A DNA stretch of 64,000 nucleotides from Telopea speciosissima. Taxonomy: Eukaryota > Streptophyta > Magnoliopsida > Proteales > Proteaceae. The notes beneath the pieces were generated by a model, which was not told the DNA's origin, made no database searches, and was given only the letters and a program-made list of their open reading frames with translations. Below, piece after piece: positions 34,945 through 47,816 of this stretch (positions are counted from its first letter, which is position 1; each line of letters starts with the position of its first letter). A program made the translations under genes and the position numbers. The stretch is from positions 10,114,862 to 10,178,861 of the forward strand of contig NC_057918.1 of NCBI RefSeq assembly GCF_018873765.1, written 5' to 3'.

Positions 34945-36265
34945 GAGTAAATTACATGGACACCCCCTGCACTATAGCCATTTTGCTTAAACTCCCCAAA
35001 ATTTGAAACAATTATTTGAACACCCCCTGCACTTTACCATTTCTTTTCGGTAGGTCAAGTCCGTTAGTTTAGTGATGATGTCATTAGTTAAATGTTCTGT
35101 AATACTTAAACTACCCTAAAAGGGTACTGAAGTGACAGATTTACCCCCCTTCTTCTTCTTCCTGTGACCCAAAAAAAAAAAAAAAAAGGCAGCCATGGCT
35201 GTGTGAATTCTCATGTGATCTCCCAAAGCCTTTCCTTGCAATCGAAAAAAAAAAAAAAAAGATCGGCAGCCGTGGTTGTATGTGAACTCTCATCTGACCT
35301 CCCAAAGCCTTTCCTGATCCGAAACCTTTTTTGCAGACCTTGCATTTTCATGGGTGATTGCCTTTCCTGATTCGAAACCCTTTTGCAGACCTTTCATTTT
35401 CATGGGTGATTGGATTGATGTATGGAAAAAATGGCTTATATGAGAGTTCACTAAAAATCGACAGCCATGGTTTGTTTCCTGTATATGTAAAAAATGGCTT
35501 ATATACACATGGGGGACATCACTAATAACTCGTATTTGAAATCTAGGGAAGTGACAAATTATAATGCTTTGAAGCATATCCATTGTCTGCTTACATGCTT
35601 CAGCATGGCTGCGTGTGAACTCTCAGCCAATGCAGACATGGCTGTGTGTGAAATCTCAGAAACCGGCAGCCATGGCTGTTTGTGAACTCTTAGCCAATGC
35701 AGACATCTGTAAACACCTCCTTTCTTTGTCTTATTTGAAAGCATTTAGCAGTGGAGAAGAATCGAACCTGACGAGAGAGAAACCTCCAATTGCTTCCTTC
35801 ATTGTTCTGCCTCTATCTCCGAGAGACCATCTGCGGCTACCGCTCCTCCTTCTCCATCACCGTCAACAGCAGTATCCACCATTCTTTAGATTCAAACCCT
35901 TAATCGATTTTCAGGTTCAAACCCTTAATATGAAAATCAATTAAGGGTTTTGGGTTATTTTGATTTGAAATTTGTTTAAGAAAAGAGAAATTTTCTGAAA
36001 TCGATTTGGGTTTGAAATCAATTAGGGTTTGAAATCAGTAGGGGGTAGGGGTGGTGGGGTTGCAAGAGGAGGAGGAGGAAGCAGAAGAAGAAGAAGGGGG
36101 GTAAATCTGTCAATTTCATTGTTTTCTTTTGAATAGATGATAAGGGTAAAATGGACATTCCCAATTAAACACTAACAGCAAATTAACACCGTCAGGTTTC
36201 GGGGGGTGTCAAGTAATTGTTTCAAACATTGGTCATAGTATAGGGGGTGTCCAAGTAATTTTCTC
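34945..36265. mobile_element. Non-autonomous Mutator-like element
   Basis: The left end gagtaaattacatggacacc and right end (reverse complement gagaaaattacttggacacc) are inverted copies; similarity runs about 150-200 bases inward and includes ttgaacaccccctgcac-like words. The flanks attttttta and tttctttta agree at 7 of 9 bases, fitting an aged 9-bp duplication. The interior has no transposase but shows a patchwork of short repeats (35187-35700) and a more GC-balanced stretch (35755-36060) of unknown source. It lies about 490 bp downstream of the GST stop codon. Confidence 0.7.
35187..35700 (+). repeat. Interior patchwork of short direct repeats
   Basis: The block ggcagccatggctgtgtga followed by a word like actctcatgtgacctccc and aaagcctttcct recurs with variation at least three to four times. 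A second block (cctttcctgattcgaaaccc followed by a catgggtgattg ending) occurs twice in tandem near 35310-35410. Poly-A runs interrupt it at 35170 and 35246. No protein family is recognisable. Confidence 0.6.
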
Positions 36266-36483
36266 TTTCTTTTAAAAGAAAATAATATTATAATATGGAT
36301 ATTTTGTTTCTACCAAAAAAGATTGTAGAATATCCTTAATTCATATATGTGAAAAACTTTAATTGACTCCCAGAGAGTAGCAAATGGGGTATAAATTCAA
36401 GCATTTCATGGGATCAAATTGTGCAAATCACTCTCATTATTGGGCCTCATAGGCTCAGACTACTCTAGTATGGATTCTAAAAA

Positions 36484-39400
36484 CTTACACATACCTGATT
36501 TTTGTCACCCTCCCTGGCGATAACGATACACGGATTACCGGCAATCTTTGTCTCGGACACCAAAAAGTAATAAATAATAATAATAATAATAGATTGCCCA
36601 GGTCTCGACCCATGAGGTGACCCAGAAGTGCAGATCCATCTCAGGGTCACGGACCCTGAGAGGGTGCCACATGGCACCTGACTCGTATCCTGAACTAAGA
36701 GACCTAAGCCTAAGGAATTGAGACCGTAGGTTTGGCCCATGAAGGTCTATTGGGTCAAGCCCATAAATATCATTGAGGGCTTAGACTAGTAGGGGCAAAA
36801 AAGAAAAATTAAAAGAAAAAAAGAAAGCAAAACCTAAACCTAAAAGGGGGAGGGTAAAACAGGAAGAACAATTAAAAAAAAGAGAAACCTAAATTGAGAT
36901 TTCATCTAGGGCTAAAATGGGAAAGAAACAAAATAATAAAACCTAAACCTATTAAAGGGGAGGGTAAAAATAGAAGATAAAAAAAAAAAAAAAGAGAACC
37001 TAAACCTAAAAAGGAAAGAGTGTAAAAAGGGAACTAAATTAAAAAGTAAAAAAGTTCCTGGATTTTGAATAGCATCACCCATGTGATTCCAGACCTTGAG
37101 AAATTGGTGCGTAGGAAAATGGGGAAAGGAACCAATACTTTTTTCTGGTATGACAATTGGGTACCAAACTTTTCAGGTAATCTCTCAAATTTTGCCACAA
37201 TTCTATTAAACCAGACTCTCAAGGTCATGCTGGTTTCTCACTTCAATTCTGGCTCTGAGTGGAATATGGACCGCCTTAAAACATTTTATATCCCCTGAGG
37301 TCTTACCATTTATACAGGCTATACCTTTCTCCTCTGTAGAGGATCGGTGGTACTGTCCTAAATCAAAGACGGGTCGGTTCTCCACTGAACTGGCTGCTAA
37401 AGAATTACAATGTTGGTCCACAAACACAAATACTGTTACAATTTGCTTTGGTTGGTGGAAATTCTTTTTATGGAAGCTTCAGATTCATCCCAAATTTAAG
37501 ATATTTTTCTGGCGTTTGCTCAATGCAGGACTCCCTCTCAAGGATCTTCTTTCCAAACGGATCCAGCTTGACACCAACTGTGCTCTCTGTCGAAATGGTG
37601 CTGAGACTCCATGACACTTTTTCCTTTCATGTGATTGGGTCAAACATGTCTAGGCGGCAGGACCACTGGGATTCAGGACGGAATCTGTGGTCTTGGAAGA
37701 CTTCAACAAATTCTGTCGGTTTTCTTTTAGTATTTTTATCATTACTTGCTACTATATTTGGCTTAATAGGAACAAGGCTGTAATGGGGAAAGGACAACCT
37801 AATCCAGTAGAATTATTAGCGACAGCTTCTAAATGGATTATGGATAACAGGTTGTCACCTTTCCATCCTTCTAATCTTAAGGATAATTTTTCAGCGGTTT
37901 TTGACGGGTATAATTTGTCTCCACCATTTATATTACCAAATTATAATTATGCTATTTTAATCTATGCAGGATTTAGTGAGCCTGGATTACCTGAGGCTGG
38001 CTGGTCGTATCTCATTCTGATAAATGGCACGTTTAGGTTTTTTGATGCAGGGAGATTACCACTTACTGTCGATCTAGCTAACTACTGTTTTGCACTCCGC
38101 AAGGGGTTAGATCTAGCCGCCAGTATCAAGTTGCAGATTAAAGAAGTTTGGTGTGATGACGAACATGTTACCCAAGTTCTTCCATCTCCCATCAACTGCC
38201 AATGGCCTTGGACCTTATTCCGCTATTTTATATATATATATATATATATATATCTGATAGATCTCAGCATATACCGTTTATTTTGAAAAAGGGTGGTTTG
38301 TGTATAGCTAGAGCGAAGAATTTGGCTAAGAATGCTTGTAGCTTAAGAGCTGAACTTTGTCAACTGTAATCCTTAGTTTGTTTTCTTTGCTCATAAAAGA
38401 AAAAAAAAGAAAAAAACGAAATAAGAACCCTAAACTAGGAAATAGTTTTTTAAAAAGAAAGAGAAGAGAGAAAAAACAGAGAGAGTGAGAGAGTGGAAGA
38501 AGAGAGAAAAAACAGAGAGGGAGAAAAACAAAAAGATAAGGAGAGTGAGAGAAAAATGGGTGGGTGGTCGTCATTCTTCGAGAAAAAACCAGAGAGAGGG
38601 AAAAACAGAAAAACAGAGAGGTAAAGAGAGAGGAGAGTGAAGAGAGAGGATGGAAAAAACAGAATCAGAGAGAAAAGAGCAAAAGGGTAGAAAAGAGAGA
38701 GAGAGAGAGAGAGGGAAGAGTTGGAGGGATGGCACATGGGATACTCTAGATCCAACGATTAAAGGCTGAAACAAGAAGAGAGCCGGAAGCTTCCCTGAGC
38801 CAAGGAAAACGAAATTTCTGCAATCGAACGTGGGTCTCCACTCATCTTCTCAGCAAAAGTGTTCTTCGTCTCAGTGATCGGTTGTCGCAAGTGTTGGATC
38901 GAGGAGGAGCGAGCTTGCAGGGTTCCAGATTTTGTTCCTTAGTACAGTCTTATTTTACTTTGTTCCCTTTAATGTTTTTTGTAATTAAATCCCTTCCCCC
39001 ATATTAGCTCCCTGTCTGTAATAATTCCTCATATCCTTTGCTCGATCTGTTTGTTCCTTGTCCGTGACCAGTCGCCGGTGATTTTGCTCTTATTGCTGGC
39101 TTTACAGCTTGATCAGTGTGCAGGTAATCCTCCTCATTCTTCTTTAGTTTGTTTAGCTACTTTGTTTTGTCAATTTGGATTAACTATTCTGGTTTGTTCT
39201 ACTTAGTGTATCTTATTTCTCTATCTTGTACATGATACGGCTGTTATCTTCTTAATCGGTTTTGACTCTGTTTATGATTTTTGATTAGTGATATGTCAAT
39301 CTGATTTGGGTTTTGTTTGAAGTCCGTTTCGTTGGGCTGGTTGGATTTTAGGATCGGTTTCTCATATTTTTTTGGTTATAGGTCTAGGCTTGGACAGATT

Positions 39401-40640
39401 ATATTGATAAGGAAGTGGGGTTTTGTTTTAAGTATGTGTCTTCAATCCCAATCTCGGTTCGGGTTTAACGGTCAAATTCTAGTTTAGATGTTTGGGCCTC
39501 CAACATTGACAAATCGATTAATTGAGGAATGGGTTAGGACTTGAGGTTACAAGACAATGGGTTGGTTTGGTTCAGATTTTGTGTGTGACCCATATGGATT
39601 TTGGCCCATTTGATTTTGATTTCGGTTTGGGCTTTAATCCATCAACCAAGATTGGATTGAGTGGAGAGTTTGGGTCCATTGTTTTGGACCTATGAGTGCA
39701 TTTTAGTTTACAATTTAGGATAAAAAAATTTACACTTCCCCAATTCATTCAATTTCAAATCGAGGTTGCGGGTTTCCAAATGATTTTCAAAACCCATTTT
39801 AGGTAGAATATAGGGTTTTATGTGATCTTGACATCATCCCTTGAAAACCAATGAGGCTATGACTTGTATCGGGATTTGTTAATTTTGGTCTTTTGACATA
39901 GTCCTCATGTTGGTCCCCCACCCCAATTCGGATCACTTGAGACCCTATTTAGAATTCGGTTGGTTTATGGGAGTCAAGTAATCAATCTCTTGGTTACCCT
40001 TGAGATTAGGATGTGTGAGAGGAAATCCACCTATTAGCGTCCTGAATTGGAATGCATAATACATCGGGATACTTGTAGGACGTAGATGCATGATGTGTAG
40101 GACAGGACTTGGGCAAGCCCGTCATCTAGCCCATGAATGTTTAGAATATTTTATTTTTGGTTGATGCATGTTTAGTAATTTGCTTCATGTCCCATGTTTT
40201 ATGTTCTAGTGTGATCTTGCATCTTTAGTATAAATCTCTCCATGCCATGCTTAATTTGATTGATCTATTTAATATTTCATGCCCAACATTTTAGCTTAGA
40301 ATAATTTAGAAATTTGGTTTACGTTGTAAATCTTTGTACACAGATACCTAGTCTTAGGTGCCCAGTTTTAGGATGACTTAGATCTAGCATAACTAGCTTT
40401 AGGGTTTGCAAGCAAACTTAGGTATAACAATGGTCTAGAGAATGACAACCGGTTCCGGTTGGGCGGAATGGGTGCCTAACACCTTCCCAGTCGGTAACTT
40501 GATACTTACCTAGTGATTTGGACAGATTGCAACCTATCCATTGAGTCATTAGTCTCTCACCATCAGTGGGAGGAATCTGTCCTAGACCCTTATCTAGGTG
40601 GCAGTTCCAATATTACCCATTCATCCTCTTAGGAGGATCA
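36484..40640 (+). mobile_element. Probable Ty3/gypsy Tat/Ogre-like LTR remnant with LINE insertion
   Basis: The start resembles a long plant LTR (acctgatttttgtcaccctc), and near 40470 it has gggtgcctaacaccttccc followed within about 120 bases by tatctaggtggcagttcc. From memory, this combination is typical of the 3' part of large Tat/Ogre-type LTRs. No gag or pol is visible, so it looks like a solo or broken LTR; no partner LTR is in the window. An L1 fragment (37048-38400) and a purine-rich GAGA stretch (38460-38720) lie inside it. Limits and family are tentative. Confidence 0.3.
37048..38400 (+). mobile_element. L1-type LINE 3' part
   Basis: Plus-strand frames show KMGKGTNTFFWYDNWVPNF, the region before the zinc-knuckle RT domain, then FFWRLLNAGLP-like sequence near 37500, and an RNase H-like segment with INGTFRFFDAGRLPLTVD. 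It ends at an A-rich tail near 38393-38415. It is 5'-truncated and its frames are broken. It is related to the L1 at 23635-25072 (shared FFW.D.W.P and RNase H layout). Confidence 0.75.
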
Positions 40641-40699
40641 TGGTCATTGCTTTAGGATTTACCGGCGAGATCCGATTCGCACGAGAAAAGAAAACCTCC

Positions 40700-41122
40700 T
40701 GTCGGGGGGATGTGGATTTTCATCCATGGTTCTTACAAAACTCACTTAGCATGTTGGTATGGATTCGAAAAACTCACTCAGCCTTTTGGTTGGAATCTGA
40801 CAACAAGTATATCACATCCTATCTATAAGATTGAGGGATCATCTCTCCTCTACAAATTCGATGTATTATTGAGGATGTTACTTCTTGTCTGTATACTTAT
40901 TTGGTTTCTTGTAATTTTCATTTTGTTTTGAGGGAAGTCAATGTTGTGACTGAGGTCAATATTGTGATTGACTTCCTAGCTAAGAGGGCACTGTGGGTGA
41001 TATGTACAACGGTTTGATCCAATTCTGATCCATGGATTGTGGAGATTTGTCGGTCATAGGTCTCCATCTATGATTGATTCAAGTTGATCTCAATAATGGT
41101 ATCTTGTCTACCACGAAAAAAA
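40700..41122 (+). mobile_element. L1-type LINE 3' end fragment
   Basis: The frame around 40855-41010 reads IRCIIEDVTSCLYTYLVSCN then FHFVLREVNVV and DFLAKRALW, the last part of the LINE RNase H domain. It ends at an A run (about 41114-41124). The left limit is uncertain. Confidence 0.5.
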
Positions 41123-41424
41123 AAATATATGATGAAAACCCATGGTTGAACAGCCTTTTGGTATTAATTTCAACAACTCATTCAAAAAGAATACCAAAAT
41201 TGCTTTCCGGATAAAAAAGAGAAATGGTTTGGAAGCTGGACTGGTAAGCCTTTTTGAGCCGATATGTTTATTTTCAAATAGCAGAAGAAGAGAAAATTGA
41301 GGGCGATCATTAATGTTCCATCCAACCTTCCAAAATAAAAGAAGATAAAGAGTCACTATCATGGAACAGTCCATATAAGACAAGTTTACCCATGGTTTTC
41401 CTAATAATTGGATTTTTTTACTAT

Positions 41425-41545
41425 TGCTCCGTATCGTTTCATCGATACAATATCAACATGGTATTGGAATTGGTGGCTAGTGATACCGATACGAATCACC
41501 CAATATAGGTGATCTGATACCGATACCTCAAACCATATCTCTTGA
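41425..41545. repeat. TATCG-rich MITE copy
   Basis: Words such as ccgtatcgtttcatcgatac and gataccgatacctcaaaccat resemble the nested element at 5525-5768, including the terminal aaaccat. No clear target duplication was found. Confidence 0.4.
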
Positions 41546-43161
41546 TCACTACGAGTGAAGATAAAATCGGTCCTAATATACATCTTTTTCCCATATATTC
41601 TAGATGACACCAAGGTCAAGATTCAATTCAATCTAGGTAGCTGTATTGCTAGGACCATTAAGCAAATAATTAAGATTTAATTAGCATAGCTCTTGTTGTC
41701 ATCACATCCCAATTAAGATTTAATCTTTTTTTAAGACTAATTACGATTTAATTGTATTTTTTTCCCATAGGGAGCAAGGAAGCAACATTAAATAATGTCG
41801 GGGCCCATTTTTACACTAATGGTGAATTTGCCATTTGGTGCTCAAACGATGTGGACACACCATGTACATTATCATTTTGTCATGTGCAATTATTGGTTCT
41901 ATTTGACATTATACCAACCATTAGAATAATCTTTTTGTAGAGTGATTTTCTTGGAAGGCTGTTTGGTATGGGATTTATGGCTGACATATCTAATCAAATT
42001 ATTTAGAAGATGTATAGCACTATTCTTGGGCTATGAAAAAATTGTTCGTTCAATTGATTGGTGTCTTATAGTAGAGTGTAGGCTCTCAGAAAATCAAAAA
42101 AAGAATTTTAACATGTTTTCATAGTTGTTAGAACAAAGGGAAAACAATCTCTAGAATGTTTAAGTTCTTTGCCAATAGGGAAGTACCGTTTGGTATGGTG
42201 GTGGCTACTAATGCAGGAGAGCCTAACCTAAGTCCACGGAGAGATCGCTTGTTCGACCCCCCACCCCCCACATCGTATGTGTAACATCTTGCTATTCCTT
42301 TTATCACATGTCAAATTTTAGAGTCATGCATTTCTATTAGTACTTTTGATTGACTTGAACAGACTTTTTTGGCATAGTGATGTGGTTTTGATTTGATCTA
42401 TTACTAGCCCAACCCGATTCATCCTGACCTAAACCGTATGAACCGACCGATTAAGTTGGAGTTGCTTTCTTTTAGGTCGGTTGACAATCATCTTTGCTGG
42501 CCTCTTCTTTTTCTTTTGGGATTGAGAAGAGTTTGCACTGCTACGAAAAGAAAAGAAAAGGCGTTTATATAAACAGTGATAAGATTTGGCTTTATTAAAG
42601 AAAAGAAATACTATTATTAACCACAGACAAAAGCTTTCTGATGCTAGCGCAAGTATTCTCCAGGTTAGAGATTTGCATACAAAGCACCTGTCACAACCCA
42701 TTTAGATTAAGGGTTCATGTCCTCTGTGCTGCAGCGCAGGCTGCACCAAACACATGGCCCAGTCACTCAGGGAAATGGACCATCATGTCCACCTCGCAGA
42801 GCATCAAATTTTTTCTTGGGTAAAACTTTGTGAGAATCAATTGGGGGGCAGTGAATCTGATAAAAAAAGACAAAAAGGGTAAAAGGGCTGTCAGAGTGAA
42901 GAAGCAAACCTCTACTTGACCTAAATTAGGGACACATGAGAAGCGGAAGCTGCGGCTGCGGAACTGCAGAACATGGTGGAAGTACTTTTAATCTGAGTTT
43001 AAGTACAGGAATGTCCAAGATTGAGAGAAAAAGCATCCTTTTGTTTTCTCATGAGGATTAAGGTAAATAGATTGCGTGCACTAATGATGGAACAGAGAGG
43101 GCCGTTGCCTCACTGGGGTTGGTAAGCTGAAGAGTAGAAGCTTAAGGTTGGGAAGAGAGAG

Positions 43162-46100
43162 ATGAACACCGGGAACAAATGGGTAGCAACCGTCGCAAGC
43201 ATATGGATCCAGTGCACCGGTGGCTCCTCTTACGCCTTCGGTATTTATTCACCCGTCCTGAAATCCAGTCAGAATTACGACCAATCCACCCTCGAATCCA
43301 TTGCGGTCTTCAAAGATATCGGAGCTAACGCTGGTCTTCTCTCCGGCATACTTTACTCCGCCGTCGCAATCCCTTCTTCACCTTCTCATTCTTCTTCTTC
43401 CTCCGATTATGCAATTGGTGGGCCATGGGTTGTTCATGCGACCGGAGCGATCCAGTGCTTTATTGGTTACCTCTTTATGTGGCTTTCGGTTATCGGAGTC
43501 ATTCCTCGCCCTCCTGTCCCGCTCATGTGCTTCTTCATGTTTCTTGCAGCTCATGCTCAGACCTTCTTCAACACTGCCGATGTCGTCACAGGTGTTCAAA
43601 ACTTCCCTGATTATAGTGGCACCATCGTCGGCATCATGAAGGTCCGTCTCTTCAATATTTTTTTTTTCGGTTTGGTTTCCTGGTGGAGGATCTAATTGGT
43701 TTGATAGGCTGTCAATAAATTGTGCCAATCCTTGTAATTCGAACTGATGAAGCATATCCATGCACGAATTTATGTTGTGATTCTGGAGAAATTTGATGGG
43801 TTCAAGCTTAAATTTGAGTTGATTCCATTCCTATTATTTTCGAGCTCCCGCTTAGAACCTTACATCATAAATCTTACAATATCTGATTGTTTCTACTCTC
43901 CGTTCTTATGTAGTGGTTTTGCCACGACAGTTTGTACTCCTAATTCATTGTTTATCTTTTTCTTGCTCAACTTATTCTGTTCCCAGCTACTAGCTGCTGA
44001 AAACAGGAAAACAAGTCATTTTCACCTGTCTTTTACTGGAATGATTTCTCTTGCTGGACTTGTCTATTGATAGTTAGTATCTGCAAAAAGAGTGTCTTGA
44101 AGAGCATTGTTCACCTTACAAAGACCACCCTTTGGTGTAGGTTGTTTGAGGCTCAGTTTTGGTAGTGACTCTCTTAGTGATCCTGTAGTGGCTCCAATCA
44201 GAGGTTCATAAGGAATGGTCAAGGCTTCATAATTACAGTCTGTGGTAATTTTGCTTCATCTCCATAATTCAAATGAAGTGGATTCTGATGCTTGACAGTT
44301 GACAACCATATTTCAATATTGCATCAAGTATTTGCTCAGTAGGATACTTGCGCATTGGATGGTCCTTGGCATGCGAAGTTATGTTTGTATTTCCATCAAG
44401 TGTTTGCTTCGTAGTCTTTTAATACATTAAAAGGGCCTTGAAGTCTGACACATGATGAGCATGTTAAGTCATTCGGTTGCAGTATTAACAATGTTTCAAA
44501 AGGCTGCTTTTTAGGTATTTCAAGAGCCCCAATTTATGTAGTTACATATCATCAACAATGTCTGGTACTTGTATAAATTCTAGCATTGGTAACAATTTAC
44601 TGAGAGGGTGCGCATCATGGCTGAGGTTATCATCTGTCACTGATGTAGCAATACCTAGAGATTTATCAGATTTTAACTAGTATCTTTTTAAGGTTTTGAG
44701 TTTGCTGATAGTTTATGGAATGCATTTTGCCAACTCTGTTAAACTAAAAGCACAGGATATGTGATGTATTTTATGATACTTATCAAACTACTGATTGATC
44801 AATATGTTCGTTTACCAGGTCTCTGGCACATTTTCTGGGCCTTAGTGCAGCAAGTATATGCACTAGTTATTAAAACTAGATGGACTTTTCTGTTTCTGTT
44901 TTTTATTTATGTGTTTATTTTATAATTAGGGAAAAGGCTGGACACACTATCGGTACCGGTGTACCGTAAGCTAGCGCCCTCTGTGTCTATATCTGTCTTG
45001 AAATTTACTTTCATGCCTCTATTTGATTACTGAGACCTTGTGTGGGTCTTTGAAGTGCTAATTTTTTAAACAGTGCTAATCAACTTTCTCTATTAGGGCT
45101 TTCTTGGTCTGAGTGGAGCAATACTAATTCAAGTTTATGACACAATATTTGAGGGAAATCCAAGCTCTTTTCTTCTCATGCTTGCACTGTTACCAACCAT
45201 TGTCCCCTTCATACTCATGTCTCTTGTGAGACTCTATCATACCAACACAGGAAATGACAAGAAGCACTTGAATGATTTCTCAGTTATTGCTCTTGTTACT
45301 GCTGCTTATCTTATGGTCATAATTATTTTGGAAAACGTCGTAAGTCTCAAATTGTGGGCACGCATACTCACATTTATAGTCCTCCTCCTTTTGCTTGCCT
45401 CCCCTCTTAGCATTGCAATCCGAGCCCAGTTGAGAGATAGCCAAAGTTTAGTGCAGACTTCATCACTTGAGAGGACCCGAGATCCTGTTGGTTATCATGA
45501 GGTTCCCAGTGATGTGGATAAAAAATTGATTACCAATGATAAGAAGAAAATTCTAGGGGAAGAAGACTTGAATCTCTTGCAAGCCATGCGCACAGGGAAC
45601 TTCTGGATGCTGTTCATTGCCATGGCATGTGGTATGGGCTCGGGACTGGCCACTGTAAATAACATCAGCCAAATAGGAGGATCTCTTGGTTATAGTAGCG
45701 TGGAGACGAGTACTTTGGTTTCTCTGTGGAGCATCTGGAATTTTCTTGGCCGTTTTGTAGCTGGGTACGTATCTGATTATTTCCTGCATCTGAGAGGTTG
45801 GTCAAGGCCATTATTCATGATCATTACTCTAGCATCCATGAGCATTGGCCATGTAGTGATTGCCTCTGGGCTGCCTGGGGCTCTATATGCTGGCTCAGTA
45901 TTGGTGGGTGTTTGTTATGGTTCACAGTGGTCATTGATGCCAACCATCACCTCAGAGATATTTGGTGTTCGGCATATGGGTACCATATTCAACACCATCT
46001 CCATTGCAAGTCCAGTTGGATCTTATATTCTATCTGTGAGGATAGTTGGGTATATTTATGACAAGGAAACAGCTGCTGGTGGGAGCACATGCAGTGGAAC

Positions 46101-46254
46101 TCACTGCTTTATGTTATCATTTTTCATTATGGCATCAGTTACCCTTATGGGGTCTGTTGTTGCCTTCGGATTGTTCTTGAGGACAAGAAAGTTTTATAAA
46201 CTGGTTATATGCAGAAGACTACAACATCTTGCAAGCCATGAGGAGGGAATTTGA
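43162..46254 (+). CDS. Nodulin-like / MFS transporter, copy 1
   Basis: Exon 1 43162-43641 (160 codons; ATGAAG|GTCCGT) and exon 2 45097-46254 (TATTAG|GGC) join in phase 0, giving 545 residues. The N-terminal nodulin-like domain starts KWVATVASIWIQCTGGSSYAFG, and GPWVVHATGAIQCFIGYL and FFNTADVVTGVQNFPDYSGT follow. Exon 2 starts GFLGLSGAILIQVYDTIF and has hydrophobic helices plus the C-terminal MFS half (GTIFNTISIASPVGSYILS). About 12 membrane segments are expected. It resembles the Arabidopsis At2g16660/At4g34950 and NFD4-like group; the substrate is not known and I assign none. Both copies look intact. The intron is 1455 bp and contains 173 bp (44826-44998) absent from copy 2. Confidence 0.92.
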
Positions 46255-47654
46255 TTGCTGGTTGAGGATAATAACCACAACAATGTTCCTCTTATATCCT
46301 TGTTGTCTGCCAGTCAATGTTATATATTGTGCAGAGTTAAGTATCCCATTTGCTGGTATATTGAGGAACATAAAATGTATTGTAATGTTGGTCTTTCTTC
46401 CATAGCAAGATTTTTTATTATTATTTAATTTTGGACAGATATGAGTTGAGCTTATTTCAGCAATGAAAAGTTAATTAAGTTCTTCTTCCCAATGTATGGA
46501 AATTATGAGATTCTTGGCAATATTGTTTTCTAAAGTACTTACTGGGATGACAATTTTTGAAATTTCATTCCAGAAATTATAGTTTTATCAATACATTCAA
46601 TATATTAAGTTGGTATTGTTATCTCTTCCAGATATTGTCCCTATTAATGTGATTGGTTATGTGAATCTTCCCCATCTCCGAGTCCACAAGATTCACTTCT
46701 CACACGTCTTTTTTGTAAGTTCTTCCTTATTTACATTTATGGTTCTTATTCTTTTCTGTTAATTCATCTCAGCATCTTATTTTGGTTATTTATTTGAAAT
46801 GCATGTTTAAAGATTTGCCTAACATTTCACTGTACAAAGCATGCTACTCTTATGATCATCTTTGTGTTCCCTTTTTCTTCCCTCATTCCATTTAGTGTGT
46901 TTGACAAAGGGTCATCATACAATAGACCAAAAGAAACTTTCACCTCAATCTCTCCACCCTGCTCTTTTATTTTATTATTTTTTGACGGAGGGGGGGGGGG
47001 GTGTTGGTGGGGGAGGGAGGAGCATAAGAAAGTTTTGGAGGTTGTCAGACGATAGTAGCATTACAGACGCATTTGCCATGGCAATGGATGGAGACATGGC
47101 ATGGGCTAGCTGATTGAGATTTTCACCCGGTTCGTGGGGTTTCATTTTTCTGCTCTATTTTGGAAGAAGAAACATTGTGGTTGATAATGCTTTCAACTAG
47201 CCATTAGATTTCTATACACCTGGCGATTTTCATATCTACTGTTAAAAGCCCTTTAAGGTATGAATATTTTGGAATGCAAGGCACTATTAGTAGTTGAAAT
47301 GGATGTAATGTTTTTCTGCTAGTGGCGACGTGAAGTACTGGAGGGTATTGTTGGTACCTTTCTGTTGTTTTTACTGGTTTTGAAGTGTTTTTTTCATCCT
47401 AGTCCGCTGTCTCCAGCTCTTCTTGTCTATCAGGGAATTAACAGAGCATGGTTCTTCACCCACCTATATTGATTCACATAGCCAATAAAAGAAGAAATTA
47501 CATATGGGTACTGAGCATAATGTTTAGCACTAAACCACAAGTAATTGACATTTTTATTTTCATTCATTAGATTTATTCTTTTGTATGAGAAATTGACAGG
47601 TCTAATTTTTCTTTCTATTCAATGCTTGCTAATCTGCCAGTGATTTGTTGTTAT

Positions 47655-47775
47655 GTTGCAATGTTACCATTTCTATTCGGGACTCTCTGAAATTTCTCAA
47701 TGAAGTGCTGAGAAACGCGAGAAGTTTGGCTGCAGTTGCTGGTTTAACTGGAATTTTACTATTTGCAAGGTTCTA
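47655..47775 (+). other. Coding-like strip at the end of duplication unit 1
   Basis: One frame reads SIRDSLKFLNEVLRNARSL then AAVAGLTGILLFARF and stops. The matching strip in unit 2 (54475-54600) keeps most of it with conservative changes (V to I, A to T, T to S) before a one-base insertion shifts the frame. This looks like an exon fragment of an unrecognised gene carried along in the duplication, or chance. Confidence 0.3.
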
Positions 47776-47816
47776 ATCAACTTCTTATTCCTTTTATCAC
47801 ATGTCAAATCCAGGGA

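Larger units (their letters stand above)
42290..47783 (+). repeat. Tandem duplication, unit 1
   Basis: This unit begins near ctattccttttatcacatgt and ends near ggttctaatcaacttct. It carries the first transporter gene and its flanks. The same start word reappears at 47790, immediately after the end of unit 1, so unit 2 follows head to tail. It differs from unit 2 by several insertions or deletions, including 44826-44998 and about 42690-42805, which are present only here. Confidence 0.8.

Noticed and set aside
38460-38720. Purine-rich GAGA stretch as a coding region
   Set aside because: Open frames there consist only of R, E and K repeats caused by low-complexity GA sequence.
43301-43761. Alternative frames over transporter exon 1 (and the same at 50263-50825)
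   Set aside because: Both copies have them only because the exons are homologous; the nodulin-like frame accounts for the conservation.
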